From assembly GCF_009604375.1 (NCBI RefSeq), contig NZ_WEGH01000002.1, positions 1,512,073-1,576,072 of the forward strand: DNA of 64,000 nucleotides, given 5' to 3'. Position numbers and translations under genes: made by a program. The notes under the pieces are model-generated. The model searched no databases. It saw only the letters and a list, made by a program, of their open reading frames with translations, and was not told where the DNA came from. Source of the stretch: Actinomadura macrotermitis. Its GTDB lineage: Bacteria; Actinomycetota; Actinomycetes; Streptosporangiales; Streptosporangiaceae. Below are positions 24,756-32,004 of this stretch, piece after piece (positions within the stretch are counted from its first letter, which is position 1; every line of letters starts with the position of its first letter).

Positions 24756-24932
24756 GCCCAACGACGGCTCCTTGTTGCGCGGACATTGCACGACAGCCGG
24801 TGACCTTAGCGGCCTGTGATGAAATTCCAGTGATATCCCCGTGTCGAGGTGCCGATCACCGCGCCGGACGCGCCGATCCTGACGGACCGTCCCGCTAGCC
24901 TGCTTCATGATCGTCGCGACGGAGGGACCCCC

Positions 24933-25505
24933 ATGGGCTACGGGATCATGCCTTACTCGGTGAACATCAACGTGCTGCGCGAGCCGCACGCCCACGCGTC
25001 CGAACCCGACGTCTTCCTGGAGTGGATCCAGGGCCAGTACTGCGAGGGCGGCGAGTTCGACCCCACTCCGGAGTCGATGCGGGAGCTGTTCTACAACGAG
25101 CCGTTCACCGGTGAAGGCCACATCTACGGCTACACCCTCAAGGCGCTCTGCGAGGTCTTCGGCGGCCCCCTGGACAACGGCCACTGGTACCCGTTCGGTT
25201 CGGAATGGCCCGGCACGGTGCAGGCCGCGCTGACCGGAGTCGGCGTGCAGTTCGACCCGAACGACCTGATGTACTCCGGTTCGCCGGTGCCGCTCCCGCG
25301 CATCGACGACTTCCCGCTCATCGGTTACGTGGAGCGCAAGGAGGCGCTGCGGCTGGCCGCGGAACTGGACGCCGCCGACCTGTCGGCGATCGAGGACCGC
25401 AGCGTCGCCGGGGCGGTCACGGAACTGCACGGCTGGCTGAAGCGGTGCAACGACAAGCCCGGCGACGAGTACGCGTCCTACGACCTGGTCTGCTTCTACC
25501 ACTGA
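24933..25505 (+). CDS. Hypothetical protein, DUF7691-like
   Basis: 190 residues. It begins MGYGIMPYSVNINVLREP, includes FYNEPFTGEGHIYGYTLKAL, and ends YDLVCFYH. From memory this matches an uncharacterised actinomycete family now called DUF7691; I could not test it. No signal, membrane helix or catalytic motif stands out. The RBS GGAGGG precedes the ATG at 24933, and TAGCCT at 24897-24902 could be the -10. It is divergent from the acyltransferase operon. Confidence 0.7.
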   Translation: MGYGIMPYSVNINVLREPHAHASEPDVFLEWIQGQYCEGGEFDPTPESMRELFYNEPFTGEGHIYGYTLKALCEVFGGPLDNGHWYPFGSEWPGTVQAALTGVGVQFDPNDLMYSGSPVPLPRIDDFPLIGYVERKEALRLAAELDAADLSAIEDRSVAGAVTELHGWLKRCNDKPGDEYASYDLVCFYH

Positions 25506-25568
25506 CCCGGCGGCGCTCTCCAAGCCGCGGCCAAGCCGACTCCAAGAGGCCGGGCGCAGCCTTGGGGC

Positions 25569-26228
25569 ATGACAACGACGCAGACCCACACCGCCCGCCC
25601 GTTCACCCACTCCATGGTCGTCATCCACCGCGGCCTCCGCCGCGAGTCGCGGCTGCTGCCCGCGCTGGTCACCGCGGCCCGGCCCGGCGACCTCCCGCGC
25701 GCCCGCGCGCTCGCCGCGCACCTGTCGGACTACCTGCTCGGCCTGCACAACCACCACACCGGCGAGGACGAGCTGATCTGGCCGCTGCTGCTGTCCCGGG
25801 TCGACCTGGACGCCGAGATCGTGCTGCGGATGGAGGAGCAGCACGAGCGGGTCGCCGCGACCATCGAGCGGGTGCGCGCCCTGCTCGGCCCCTGGACGCT
25901 CACGGCGGACGAGGCCGCCCGCGACGCCCTGGCCGCCGCGCTCACCGAGCACCGCGCCGTCCTGGCCGAGCACCTGGACGACGAGGAGGACAACCTGCTC
26001 CCGCTGGCCGGCCGCCACCTCACCGAGGCCGAATGGAACGCCCAGGGCGACCACTTCGTCCGGCACACGCCCAAGAACAAGATCTTCACGCTCCTCGGCG
26101 TCGTCCTGGAGGACGCGACCCCCGAGGAGCGCGCCGACTTCCTCGCCGCCCTCCCCGCTCCGGCCCGCGTGTACTGGCGCCTCTACGGCGCCCGCCACCA
26201 CGCCGCCCGGATGAAGAAGCTGCGCTAA
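25569..26228 (+). CDS. Hemerythrin-domain protein
   Basis: 219 residues with a hemerythrin four-helix bundle. Likely diiron ligands: His in VVIHRGLR, HNHHTGEDELIW (H..HE-type cluster), EEQHERV, and AEHLDDEEDNLLPL. The C-terminal region RVYWRLYGARHHAARMKKLR is basic. Such proteins bind O2, NO or iron or act as oxygen sensors. It is not in an obvious operon; its end overlaps the convergent LysR-effector gene by 4 bp. Cytosolic. Confidence 0.92.
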   Translation: MTTTQTHTARPFTHSMVVIHRGLRRESRLLPALVTAARPGDLPRARALAAHLSDYLLGLHNHHTGEDELIWPLLLSRVDLDAEIVLRMEEQHERVAATIERVRALLGPWTLTADEAARDALAAALTEHRAVLAEHLDDEEDNLLPLAGRHLTEAEWNAQGDHFVRHTPKNKIFTLLGVVLEDATPEERADFLAALPAPARVYWRLYGARHHAARMKKLR

Positions 26229-26911
26229 CCCCGGCGGCGCGGCGGCTGGCGACGGCGCTTGGGAGCGGAGGGTTTCTGCTGGGGCTTCTTACGGGCGGGC
26301 TGCTGCTGAGGGGCGCGGCCACGGGAGCTGTTGGCGGTGCGGCCGCGGACGATGCCGATCAGCTCTTCCATGAGGTCGCTCGTCTCGCCTCCGGGCCAGG
26401 CCAGGCCGATCTGGGACTGGGGGGCGTCGGTCACGGTGCGGTAGGTGAGGTCCTTGCGGTGGTGGAGGCGGGCCAGGGACTGGGGGAGCAGCAGGACACC
26501 GGCCCCCGTCGCCACCAGCTCGACCGCCTCGGCCGTGCTCCCGGGCCGGGTGAAGGCGGGCTCCCCGGGGCGGATGTCCCAGGTCAGGACGTCGTCGAGC
26601 GGCTCGAACACGTCCTCGTCGGCGAGATCGGCGAGCTCCAGTTCCTCCACCGCGGCCACCGCGTGGTCCTTCGGCACCACCACCACGGTCGCCTCCAGGT
26701 ACAGCGGGATCACCTGGAGGGCCTCGCGGTCGACGGGCAGGCGCACGAACCCCGCCTCCGCACCGCCGTCCCGCAGCAGGGGGACGATGTCGGCGGCCGG
26801 CGCCGGGACCAGCCGGAGCGGCACCTCCCGCACCCGCTCGGCCCACACCCCGGCCCATTTCCCGGGCGTCACCCCCGGCGCATAGGCCAGCCGGAACTCA
26901 CCATTGGTCAC
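26225..26911 (-). CDS. LysR substrate-binding domain protein without HTH
   Basis: 228 residues: a periplasmic-binding-protein-like effector domain (GEFRLAYAPGVTPGKW, ATVVVVPKDHAVAAVEE, ELVATGAGVLLLPQSLARL) without any DNA-binding helix. The tail from ~195 is basic and low-complexity (SRGRAPQQQPARKKPQQ and onward to PPRRRG), perhaps for DNA or RNA binding. Divergent from DUF5997, a linkage I recall from Streptomyces. A TAGGGT box 6 bp before the GTG at 26911 implies a leaderless message. It may be an effector-sensing partner of DUF5997. Confidence 0.85.
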   Translation of the reverse strand: MTNGEFRLAYAPGVTPGKWAGVWAERVREVPLRLVPAPAADIVPLLRDGGAEAGFVRLPVDREALQVIPLYLEATVVVVPKDHAVAAVEELELADLADEDVFEPLDDVLTWDIRPGEPAFTRPGSTAEAVELVATGAGVLLLPQSLARLHHRKDLTYRTVTDAPQSQIGLAWPGGETSDLMEELIGIVRGRTANSSRGRAPQQQPARKKPQQKPSAPKRRRQPPRRRG

Positions 26912-26917
26912 CTCATC

Positions 26918-26959
26918 ACCCTAAGGTCCGTTCGGACAGCTCCCACCGCTGGCTACCCT
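26918..26959. promoter_or_regulatory. Back-to-back leaderless promoters with a shared palindrome
   Basis: TAGGGT (26923-26918, minus) and TACCCT (26954-26959, plus) each lie 6-7 bp from a start codon, facing opposite ways. Between them GTCCG-TT-CGGAC (26926-26937) is palindromic and could be a common operator. Confidence 0.5.
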
Positions 26960-26966
26960 TGGGGGT

Positions 26967-27350
26967 ATGAGCACGTCCAGGGCGAAGTCCCCGCAGACCA
27001 TGAAGCCCGTGACTGCGGCCAAGAAGCTGGGGATCCTGCTGTCGGCGGCGCCCGCCGAGTTCCAGGAGGGCACCGTCTCCCGGGACGAGCTGAACGCGCT
27101 CCAGGCCGACCCGCCCGCCTGGCTCGCCGAGCTGCGCCGCGAGGGCCCCCACCCCCGCCAGGTCATCGCCGCCAAGCTCCGCGTCTCCGCCTCGGGCCTG
27201 GCCCGCGCGGGCATCACGGGCCCCCTCACCACCGCCGAGATCGAGGCGCTGAAGGCCGAGAACCCCGAGTGGCTGCAGCGCGAGCGCGCCAGCCTGGCCG
27301 AGGTCCGCCGCGAGGAACTGCGCCTCAAGGAGCAGCGCGACAAGTCCTGA
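26967..27350 (+). CDS. DUF5997 family protein
   Basis: 127 residues, highly charged. The run KPVTAAKKLGILLSAAPAEF, LNALQADPPAWLAELRREGP, HPRQVIAAKLRVSASGLARA matches DUF5997, an actinobacterial family of unknown role that normally neighbours a LysR-type effector protein, as it does here. Two short helix-turn units suggest nucleic-acid binding but no proof exists. It begins at a leaderless ATG (TACCCT 7 bp upstream). The last ~20 residues are a basic-acidic helix. Confidence 0.88.
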   Translation: MSTSRAKSPQTMKPVTAAKKLGILLSAAPAEFQEGTVSRDELNALQADPPAWLAELRREGPHPRQVIAAKLRVSASGLARAGITGPLTTAEIEALKAENPEWLQRERASLAEVRREELRLKEQRDKS

Positions 27351-27425
27351 CCTCGGACTCTCGGCCGTTCCCCGATGAGTTTCGGTCACCGGCGCGGTCG
27401 GTCCCCTCGAAGGGGAGTGGTCCGA

Positions 27426-27791
27426 GTGGATCTGTACAGCATCATGCCGGTGCGCGACCGCACCAAGGCGCGGGAGTGGTTCGGGGTGTTCTTCGGACGG
27501 CCGGCGGACGAGGTCATCGGCGCGGAGCACCTGTGGCAGGTCGGGGAGAACGCCTGGATCGTCGTCGATGACCGGGAGGTACGCGCCGGGCGGGTCGGCA
27601 TGGCCATGGTCACGCTCGGCGTGACCGGCCTCGACACCATCCTGGAGCGGCTGGCCGCGCACGGCATCGGCCACGAACCCGTGGAGACCTACAGCAACGG
27701 CGTGCGGCACGTCGTCGTGCTGGACCCGGACGGGAACAGCCTGTCGCTCGCCGAACCGCCGGCCGTCAGCATCCGTGGAGAAGACGCATGA
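27426..27791 (+). CDS. VOC / glyoxalase-family protein
   Basis: 121 residues of the vicinal oxygen chelate fold: MPVRDRTKAREWFGVFFGRP, LWQVGENAWIVVDD, MVTLGVTGLDTILERLAAHG, VRHVVVLDPDGNSLSLAE. The C-terminal DPDGN block is classic for the family. Members are dioxygenases, isomerases or drug-binding proteins. The start is the GTG at 27426, about 9 bp after AGGGGA; the in-frame ATG at 27375 lies in low-quality sequence. It is coupled to the DHFR-like gene by a 4-bp overlap (ATGA). Confidence 0.88.
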   Translation: MDLYSIMPVRDRTKAREWFGVFFGRPADEVIGAEHLWQVGENAWIVVDDREVRAGRVGMAMVTLGVTGLDTILERLAAHGIGHEPVETYSNGVRHVVVLDPDGNSLSLAEPPAVSIRGEDA

Positions 27792-28330
27792 GCGACGTGG
27801 GTTTCGGCACCGGCAAAGTGGTCGTGAACCGGGCGATGTCGCTGGACGGCTTCATCGCCGGCCCTGACCACGCGATGGACTGGATCGGCGAGTACCTGAC
27901 CCCGGCCGATGTCCCGGAGGTCATGGCGGCCACGGGCGCCATGCTCATCGGCCGGGGCACGTACGAGGTCGCCAGGCGCATGGAGCCCCAGGACAACACC
28001 TACGACGGGGGAGCGCGGTTCGTCCTCACGCACGAGCCTCCCGCCGACCCGGCCCCTGCCTTCACCTTCCTCACCTGCGGACTCGAGGAGGCCGTTGCCA
28101 CGGCGCGCGGCGCCGCGGACGGCAAGAACCTGGAGATCCTCGGGGCCGACGTGGCCGCCCAGTGCCTGCGGCACGGGCTCGTCGACGAGATCCTGGTGTA
28201 CGTCCTGCCGCTGCTCCTGGGCGACGGCGTCCGCTTCTCGCCCCCGGGCCTCGGCAGGATCGACCTGGAACCTTTCAGCAGCACCCGGTCGGGCGCCGTC
28301 ACGACGCTCCGCTTCCGCGTGCGGAAGTAG
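27788..28330 (+). CDS. Dihydrofolate reductase family protein (RibD C-terminal domain)
   Basis: 180 residues with the DHFR/RibD-C order: VVNRAMSLDGFIAGPDHAMD near the N-terminus, GAMLIGRGTYEVARRM, and ILGADVAAQCLRHGLVDEIL, VLPLLLGDGVRF. It is the second gene of a pair with the VOC protein, suggesting a shared task in detoxifying a small molecule. The substrate is unknown. It is more distant from the 155 and 54238 homologues than simple duplication would give. Confidence 0.9.
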   Translation: MSDVGFGTGKVVVNRAMSLDGFIAGPDHAMDWIGEYLTPADVPEVMAATGAMLIGRGTYEVARRMEPQDNTYDGGARFVLTHEPPADPAPAFTFLTCGLEEAVATARGAADGKNLEILGADVAAQCLRHGLVDEILVYVLPLLLGDGVRFSPPGLGRIDLEPFSSTRSGAVTTLRFRVRK

Positions 28331-28343
28331 GCGCGGCCAGGGC

Positions 28344-28375
28344 TTGCATCCGGTACCGAGGTACAGGCTTACCGT
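28344..28375 (+). promoter_or_regulatory. MerR-type promoter (dyad in 19-20 bp spacer)
   Basis: TTGCAT (28344-28349) is a -35; TTACCG or TACCGT (28369-28375) is a -10, giving a 19-20 bp spacer. Between them CCGGTACC (28350-28357), GA, GGTACAGG (28360-28367) form a dyad with one mismatch. This is the layout of MerR-activated promoters. The ATG at 28382 is 6 bp after the -10, so the message may be leaderless. Confidence 0.65.
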
Positions 28376-28381
28376 CGGGAC

Positions 28382-28732
28382 ATGGAGCAGACACAGGCGG
28401 GCCAGGGCTGGGCGCCGCAGGCGTGCACGCTGCCGACGGCCGAGCGGCCGTTGCGGGAGGCGGAGTTCGACGCGCTGTTCGCCGACGCCGTCACCGAAGT
28501 GCGCCAGGTGGCGCCCGGACGGGTGCGGTTGCGGTTGCGGGCCGAGCCGCAGGTGGCCGGCCGCGCGGCCGAGCTGGCGGCGCGTGAGACGGGATGCTGC
28601 TCGTTCTTCACCTTCACCCTGACCGCCGCAGGCGGCGAGCTGATGCTGGAGATCGACGCCGCCGACGAGCACGCCGGGGTGGTGGCGGCCCTGGCCGAGC
28701 GCGCCCGCAAGGCCGTCGGAGGCCGGGCATGA
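28382..28732 (+). CDS. Small CC-motif protein in the MerR operon
   Basis: 116 residues: an N-terminal segment LREAEFDALFADAVTEVRQV, a ferredoxin-like core, then AARETGCCSFFTFTLT with adjacent Cys, and a C-terminal ADEHAGVVAALAERARK. From memory, related small proteins accompany MerR-type regulators and are sometimes labelled arsenate- or mercury-linked, but no activity is established. Vicinal Cys suits soft-metal binding. It is the first gene after the MerR-type promoter and is coupled (ATGA) to merR. Confidence 0.75.
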   Translation: MEQTQAGQGWAPQACTLPTAERPLREAEFDALFADAVTEVRQVAPGRVRLRLRAEPQVAGRAAELAARETGCCSFFTFTLTAAGGELMLEIDAADEHAGVVAALAERARKAVGGRA

Positions 28733-29172
28733 CCGCGCAGCCGGGGCTGCGGAGCGGGCAGGTCGCGGCGGCGGCCGGGGTGAACCCGCAGACGCTGCGC
28801 TACTACGAGCGGCGCGGCCTGCTGGCCGAGCCGGAGCGGTCGCCGGGCGGGCACCGGCTCTACCCGGCCGGGGCGGTGACGCTGCTGCGGGTGATCAAGA
28901 CCGCGCAGCGGCTGGGGTTCACCCTGGAGGAGGTCGCCGACCTGCTGGAGGCCGGGACGCACCGGCACCGGCGGCCCGACGCCGGGCTTCAGGAGCGCGC
29001 CCGGGTCAAGCTGGCCGAGGTCGAGCGGCGCATGGCCGACCTGGAGGTCGTCCGCACCACGCTGCGGCAGGCCATCGACGCCGGCTGCGACGACCTGCTG
29101 ACGTGCGCGGACCAGCCGTGCTGCCCGCTGCCGTTCGCCGAACTCGCCGATTCCGAGGAGCAGCCACGATGA
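28729..29172 (+). CDS. MerR-family metalloregulator
   Basis: 147 residues. HTH: RSGQVAAAAGVNPQTLRYYE (8-27) and RRGLLAEPERSPGGHRLYP. A long helix then leads to the metal loop IDAGCDDLLTCADQPCCPLP, with Cys120, 126, 131 and 132. Mercury MerR needs three Cys (82, 117, 126 in Tn501); the first, after GTH, is Arg here (position 79), so the metal specificity may differ. It is the middle gene of an operon (ATGA overlaps on both sides) and probably autoregulates the promoter at 28344. Confidence 0.92.
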   Translation: MTAQPGLRSGQVAAAAGVNPQTLRYYERRGLLAEPERSPGGHRLYPAGAVTLLRVIKTAQRLGFTLEEVADLLEAGTHRHRRPDAGLQERARVKLAEVERRMADLEVVRTTLRQAIDAGCDDLLTCADQPCCPLPFAELADSEEQPR

Positions 29173-29429
29173 AGAGGACCGGACCCGGGCTGGGCATCCT
29201 GGCGGCGGCGGCGTGCGCGGCCTGCTGCGCGCTGCCGGTGCTGACCGCCGCCGGGGTGCTGAGCGGCGGGACGGCGGTGCTGCTGGCCGACGGCCTGCCA
29301 CTCGCGGCGGCGCTGGCGGCCGTGGCCGCTTTCGCCTGGGCCGCGTACCGCAAGCGCCGCGGCTGCGGCGGGTCGTGCGCGGGCACCGAGGACGTGAGCG
29401 GGTGCAAGTGTTCGGCCACCCGCGCCTGA
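29169..29429 (+). CDS. MerF/MerT-like small membrane protein
   Basis: 86 residues, two membrane helices. Helix 1 has vicinal Cys (CAACCALPVLTAAG; C19, C20); helix 2 is AALAAVAAFAWAAY; the tail RKRRGCGGSCAG and SGCKCS adds four Cys (66, 70, 79, 81). This agrees with MerF/MerT-type importers, which bind Hg(II) at a CC in helix 1 and hand it to cytoplasmic Cys. No MerA reductase follows. Third gene of the MerR operon by a 4-bp overlap. Its 3' part is found as two decayed copies downstream. Confidence 0.8.
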   Translation: MKRTGPGLGILAAAACAACCALPVLTAAGVLSGGTAVLLADGLPLAAALAAVAAFAWAAYRKRRGCGGSCAGTEDVSGCKCSATRA

Positions 29430-29450
29430 CCGGCGCGACCAGGCCCCCAG
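29265..29450 (+). repeat. Source copy of the MerF-like 3' repeat
   Basis: The 3' end of the MerF-like gene and the ~20 bp after its stop share a recognisable sequence with 30758-30990 and 32005-32175. The best block in all three is the run from GTGAGCGGG through CGGCCACCCGC to CTGACC. It is probably the original gene copy, because only this one has an intact frame. Confidence 0.6.
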
Positions 29451-29504
29451 AGACCCTCCGTCCTCTGATCACGCTCGCGCTCGGCGGGCGGGACGGCCGT
29501 TGGG

Positions 29505-29640
29505 CCCGGGCGTTGGCGGTGAGTTCGCCCGGAGAGCTCGGCCCGCCGCATGATGCGGGTCGCGTCGGGTGCGGGCGCGAGGACGGATCAGCGGGGTTCC
29601 TGGTGCCGCAGGCAACGATCAGGCTGCGCGGCGCCAAGGT
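29505..29640. repeat. Degenerate repeat A (pairs with 31864-31975)
   Basis: It shares GTTGGCGGTGAGTTCGCCCG with the copy at 31864-31975, followed by GGTTC-TGGTGCCG-AGGC and CGATCAGG blocks with substitutions and a small indel. Reading the minus strand gives ACGTRNPA-like residues here and AYGTKNPA there; this is a degraded coding piece, possibly from a transposase, but I cannot identify it firmly. Confidence 0.5.
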
Positions 29641-29718
29641 CGCCGAGCCCGAACGCGAGGCCGACCGGACCCGCGCGACCCGGCTGGATCGGGCCGCCCT
29701 GCCGGCCGAAGCGCTGTC

Positions 29719-29870
29719 ATGAGCGCCGCGCAGTTCGGCGTCTCCCCAGGCAGATCCGCCGCATCGTCGCCGAGCCGCGCAAGGAGTTCCTGTCCCGCGC
29801 CGCGCGGCTGTGCCCCCAGGGCCTGACCTACCGGCAGATCGCCGCCGAGAATGCGGCTCCGGCACCGGCG
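29719..29870 (+). pseudogene. Fragment of a small HTH protein (frameshifted)
   Basis: From the ATG at 29719 the frame reads MSAAQFGVSP, then shifts near 29747 into RRIVAEPRKEFLSRAA and GLTYRQIAAEN, the start of an HTH used in actinomycete regulators or resolvase-like proteins (normally followed by GVSxGTV). The helix is broken off after AEN and the rest is lost. Frameshift plus truncation mark it as a relic. Confidence 0.5.
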
Positions 29871-30009
29871 GCTGGCTCCTGCACCACGCGCAAGAACACC
29901 GCACGCGTGACGGAAGATCAGCCGGGGATCGTCCGGCGTCAGGCCGCGCTGACACCGCGACGGCCCGCGGGCGGCGACCGAACGGTGAACGGCGATAGCG
30001 GACCGGGTG

Positions 30010-30687
30010 CTAGGCGTCGCCCTCCGGGGGAAAGTGATCCGGGTAATAGCCCTTCTCGAAGTACTGCAGCGTTGCCACGTACAGCTCGCCCGCGCCACGG
30101 CAAATTGGGCACACCGGGACGATCTGACACTCCGGACAATGCCGCCGTCCGCGTTCCTCGTCCGGCACCCAGCCGCGCCCGTAACACGCCGGGCACAGCC
30201 CCAGGCCGTCGCACTCGTAACACAGCGCATAACCGGGGGACAGGTTGCCGGCGCTCTTCAGCGGTTCGGGCCGGACCCGTGGCTGCGGTGTGTCGAGCGC
30301 CATCGCCGGAGTGCCGGCCATGTACAGCACCACGGGAGAGACCACCGACACCCGGACCTTGATCGTGATGTCCTCGCTGCGGCCGGTGACCAGGATCGCG
30401 TCGGCGACCTCCTCCTCCACCGTCCAGCCCGCCGCGGCGAACGCCTCGACCGCCCGCCGGGCCATCTCCTCCGGCGATACGTCTTGGGGCCGGGCGCCAC
30501 GGATCGTCGCCCTGTGGTCGAACCGCAGCGGCTCATGCCAGTCGGCGACCCCCGGATACTCGAGCCGTACGGCCTCGACCGCGGGCGCCGCCTCCGGGGT
30601 CAACCGCCCCACCAGGTCGAACAGCTCCGAGCGCATGACACCGCCGAGCCTGTCCAACTCCGCCCGTGCTCCCGGAATCTTTCCCAT
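30010..30687 (-). CDS. Protein with DnaJ-like four-CxxC zinc module
   Basis: 225 residues. The C-terminal ~70 residues carry CYECDGLGLCPACYGRGW and then HCPEC and VCPICRGAGEL, four CxxC units with Gly-rich spacers like the DnaJ/Hsp40 cysteine-rich zinc domain. The N-terminal 140 residues are unlike J-domains (EPLRFDHRATIRGAR, TVEEEVADAILVTGRSEDIT). It may bind zinc and a protein client. A strong RBS (GGAGGAGGTG) precedes the ATG at 30687. It is an intact gene in a decayed region. Function unknown. Confidence 0.75.
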   Translation of the reverse strand: MGKIPGARAELDRLGGVMRSELFDLVGRLTPEAAPAVEAVRLEYPGVADWHEPLRFDHRATIRGARPQDVSPEEMARRAVEAFAAAGWTVEEEVADAILVTGRSEDITIKVRVSVVSPVVLYMAGTPAMALDTPQPRVRPEPLKSAGNLSPGYALCYECDGLGLCPACYGRGWVPDEERGRRHCPECQIVPVCPICRGAGELYVATLQYFEKGYYPDHFPPEGDA

Positions 30688-31291
30688 CGCACCTCCTCCA
30701 CCGCGATCAATTCACGACGGCGCGGCGGGGCGCAAGAGCCGGTCAGGGGTGCCACCGGAACACGGCGGTGCTGCTGACCGACGGCCTGCCGCTCGCGGCG
30801 ATCGCGGCAGCGTCCGCCTTCACCTGGGCCGCGCACCGCAAACGGCGCGGCTGCGGCGGGACGTGCGCGGGCACCGAGGCCGTGAGCGGGTGCAACTGTT
30901 CGGCCACCCGCACCTGACCAGCGTGTCCAAGCCCTGTGGTGGTGATCCTTCGGTCTCTGGCCCTGCCCGCGCCGTCCGGGACGGCGGGGCCTGGCCGATG
31001 TGTCAGGGCGTGTGCGAACACCAGGGCCTGCTGTTGGGCGGCCAGGGGCGTCGCCACCTCGTAGCCCGACGCCGAGGTCGTTGGGCATGCAGGACGCGGT
31101 GACGCGCCGCAGGGCGACCTTCGCGGGACCTGGGGAACGGGTCGGCCGCACGTTCGGCACGAACATCTCCGCGTGAGGTGAAGAAGCCACACGGACCAGG
31201 CCGAAAGCTGCCCTTCGAGGTGCGCGGTAAGCCTGGCCCGCCCCTTCGCCGGCGCTCACCGAGCCGGTGGCGTGGGTTGTAGGGTCTTGCG
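30688..31291. other. Non-coding stretch with a decayed MerF-like copy
   Basis: Apart from the degraded copy at 30758-30990 the sequence shows no frame with good codon use and no RNA gene. A TAGGGT box (31278-31283) at its end probably drives the next gene. Reverse-strand frames are shadows. Confidence 0.5.
30758..30990 (+). pseudogene. Decayed second copy of the MerF-like 3' end
   Basis: Translated up to the TGA at 30915-30917, the piece reads TAVLLTDGLPLAAIAA, AFTWAAHRKRRGCGGTCAG, AVSGCNCSATRT, matching helix 2 and the Cys tail of the gene at 29169. There is no start or helix 1. The 3' flank (CCTTCGG then CTGCCCGCGC) also matches the third copy. It is a truncated pseudogene. Confidence 0.75.
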
Positions 31292-31684
31292 GTGATCTTC
31301 AGGCGGCGGGACGCGGTGACGGCGGCATCCGCCGGCGCCGCGCTGGTGCTCCTGTTCTCGGCCGACAGCGTTCTCGGATCACCGGTTCGCGAAAGCACGG
31401 CCGCGTGGAAACTGGGCTACGGCATCGCGGCGAAAGAAATGACGCAAAGCCCGCCGCCTGTTCCCGGCGAACGGCTCGTTCTCAGCAGCTATGCGATCAG
31501 CGGCTCCACTTCCTTGCGGGAACGTTGCGGCTTGCTCTACGGGTTCGAGCATGATCGATCGGCAGGAAGCTCCTCGCCCGTCTGGCCCGTCCCGCCCGAG
31601 ATCTCTTCCAGCGTGACGGCGTCGCGTGAGTACCGCGCCGGGTGGATCGATCGGTGCGTGCACGATCGGGCACAGCGACACTGA
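31292..31684 (+). CDS. Hypothetical exported protein
   Basis: 130 residues from GTG 31292; TAGGGT at 31278-31283 is 8 bp before it, so the message is probably leaderless. The N-terminus (FRRRDAVTAASAGAALVLLF) looks like a signal peptide or anchor. The rest (WKLGYGIAAKEMTQ, SSYAISGSTSLRERCGLLYG, WIDRCVHDRAQRH) has two Cys that could pair. Codon use is a little less GC-biased than in neighbours. No family recognised; it could be a young or decaying gene. Confidence 0.55.
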   Translation: MIFRRRDAVTAASAGAALVLLFSADSVLGSPVRESTAAWKLGYGIAAKEMTQSPPPVPGERLVLSSYAISGSTSLRERCGLLYGFEHDRSAGSSSPVWPVPPEISSSVTASREYRAGWIDRCVHDRAQRH

Positions 31685-31734
31685 ACCCGCCAGGCAAGGT
31701 GTGGATGTCAGTGGTGGTGTCGGCCTTGAGGCCA

Positions 31735-31860
31735 TGACACGGGCGCGCCGGGCGGCGCGGACGGGCCCGGCGGGGACTTTGAAGTCGCGGACGGCGGTCA
31801 GGTGGTTGTCTGCGCCCGCTTCGACGCATTTGCCCTGGGGGTGTGAACTGTGGCTGCTCG
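31735..31860 (-). pseudogene. DUF397 pseudogene fragment
   Basis: On the minus strand the frame reads SSHSSHPQGKCVEAGADNH, LTAVRDFKVPAGPV, clearly DUF397 (compare the intact gene at 32267: SSHSTPDEGECIEVGAGSH). It lacks the normal start, and the part after GPV is frameshifted (remnants of a LKADTTTD-like tail follow). It is probably an older copy of the neighbouring DUF397. Confidence 0.7.
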
Positions 31861-31863
31861 TGC

Positions 31864-31975
31864 TCGGCGGGCGACGTGGCCGGGAGGTTGGCGGTGAGTT
31901 CGCCCGGAGGCTTGGCCCGCGGCAGGGTTCTTGGTGCCGTAGGCGGCGATCAGGTTGTGCTGCGCGTCCGGAGGC
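31864..31975. repeat. Degenerate repeat B (pairs with 29505-29640)
   Basis: It contains GTTGGCGGTGAGTTCGCCCG, then GGTTCTTGGTGCCGTAGG and GATCAGGTTG, matching repeat A with several changes. It lies between the DUF397 fragment and the third MerF-like remnant, so the order of the blocks is shuffled relative to the first copy. Confidence 0.5.
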
Positions 31976-32004
31976 ATCGACTGCGAACCCTGCGCAGGAC
32001 GTAT

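Noticed and set aside
28594..29172. MerR start at an ATG 135 bp upstream of 28729
   Set aside because: The extension reads through the CC-motif gene in another frame; the HTH begins at 28729 with an ATGA overlap.
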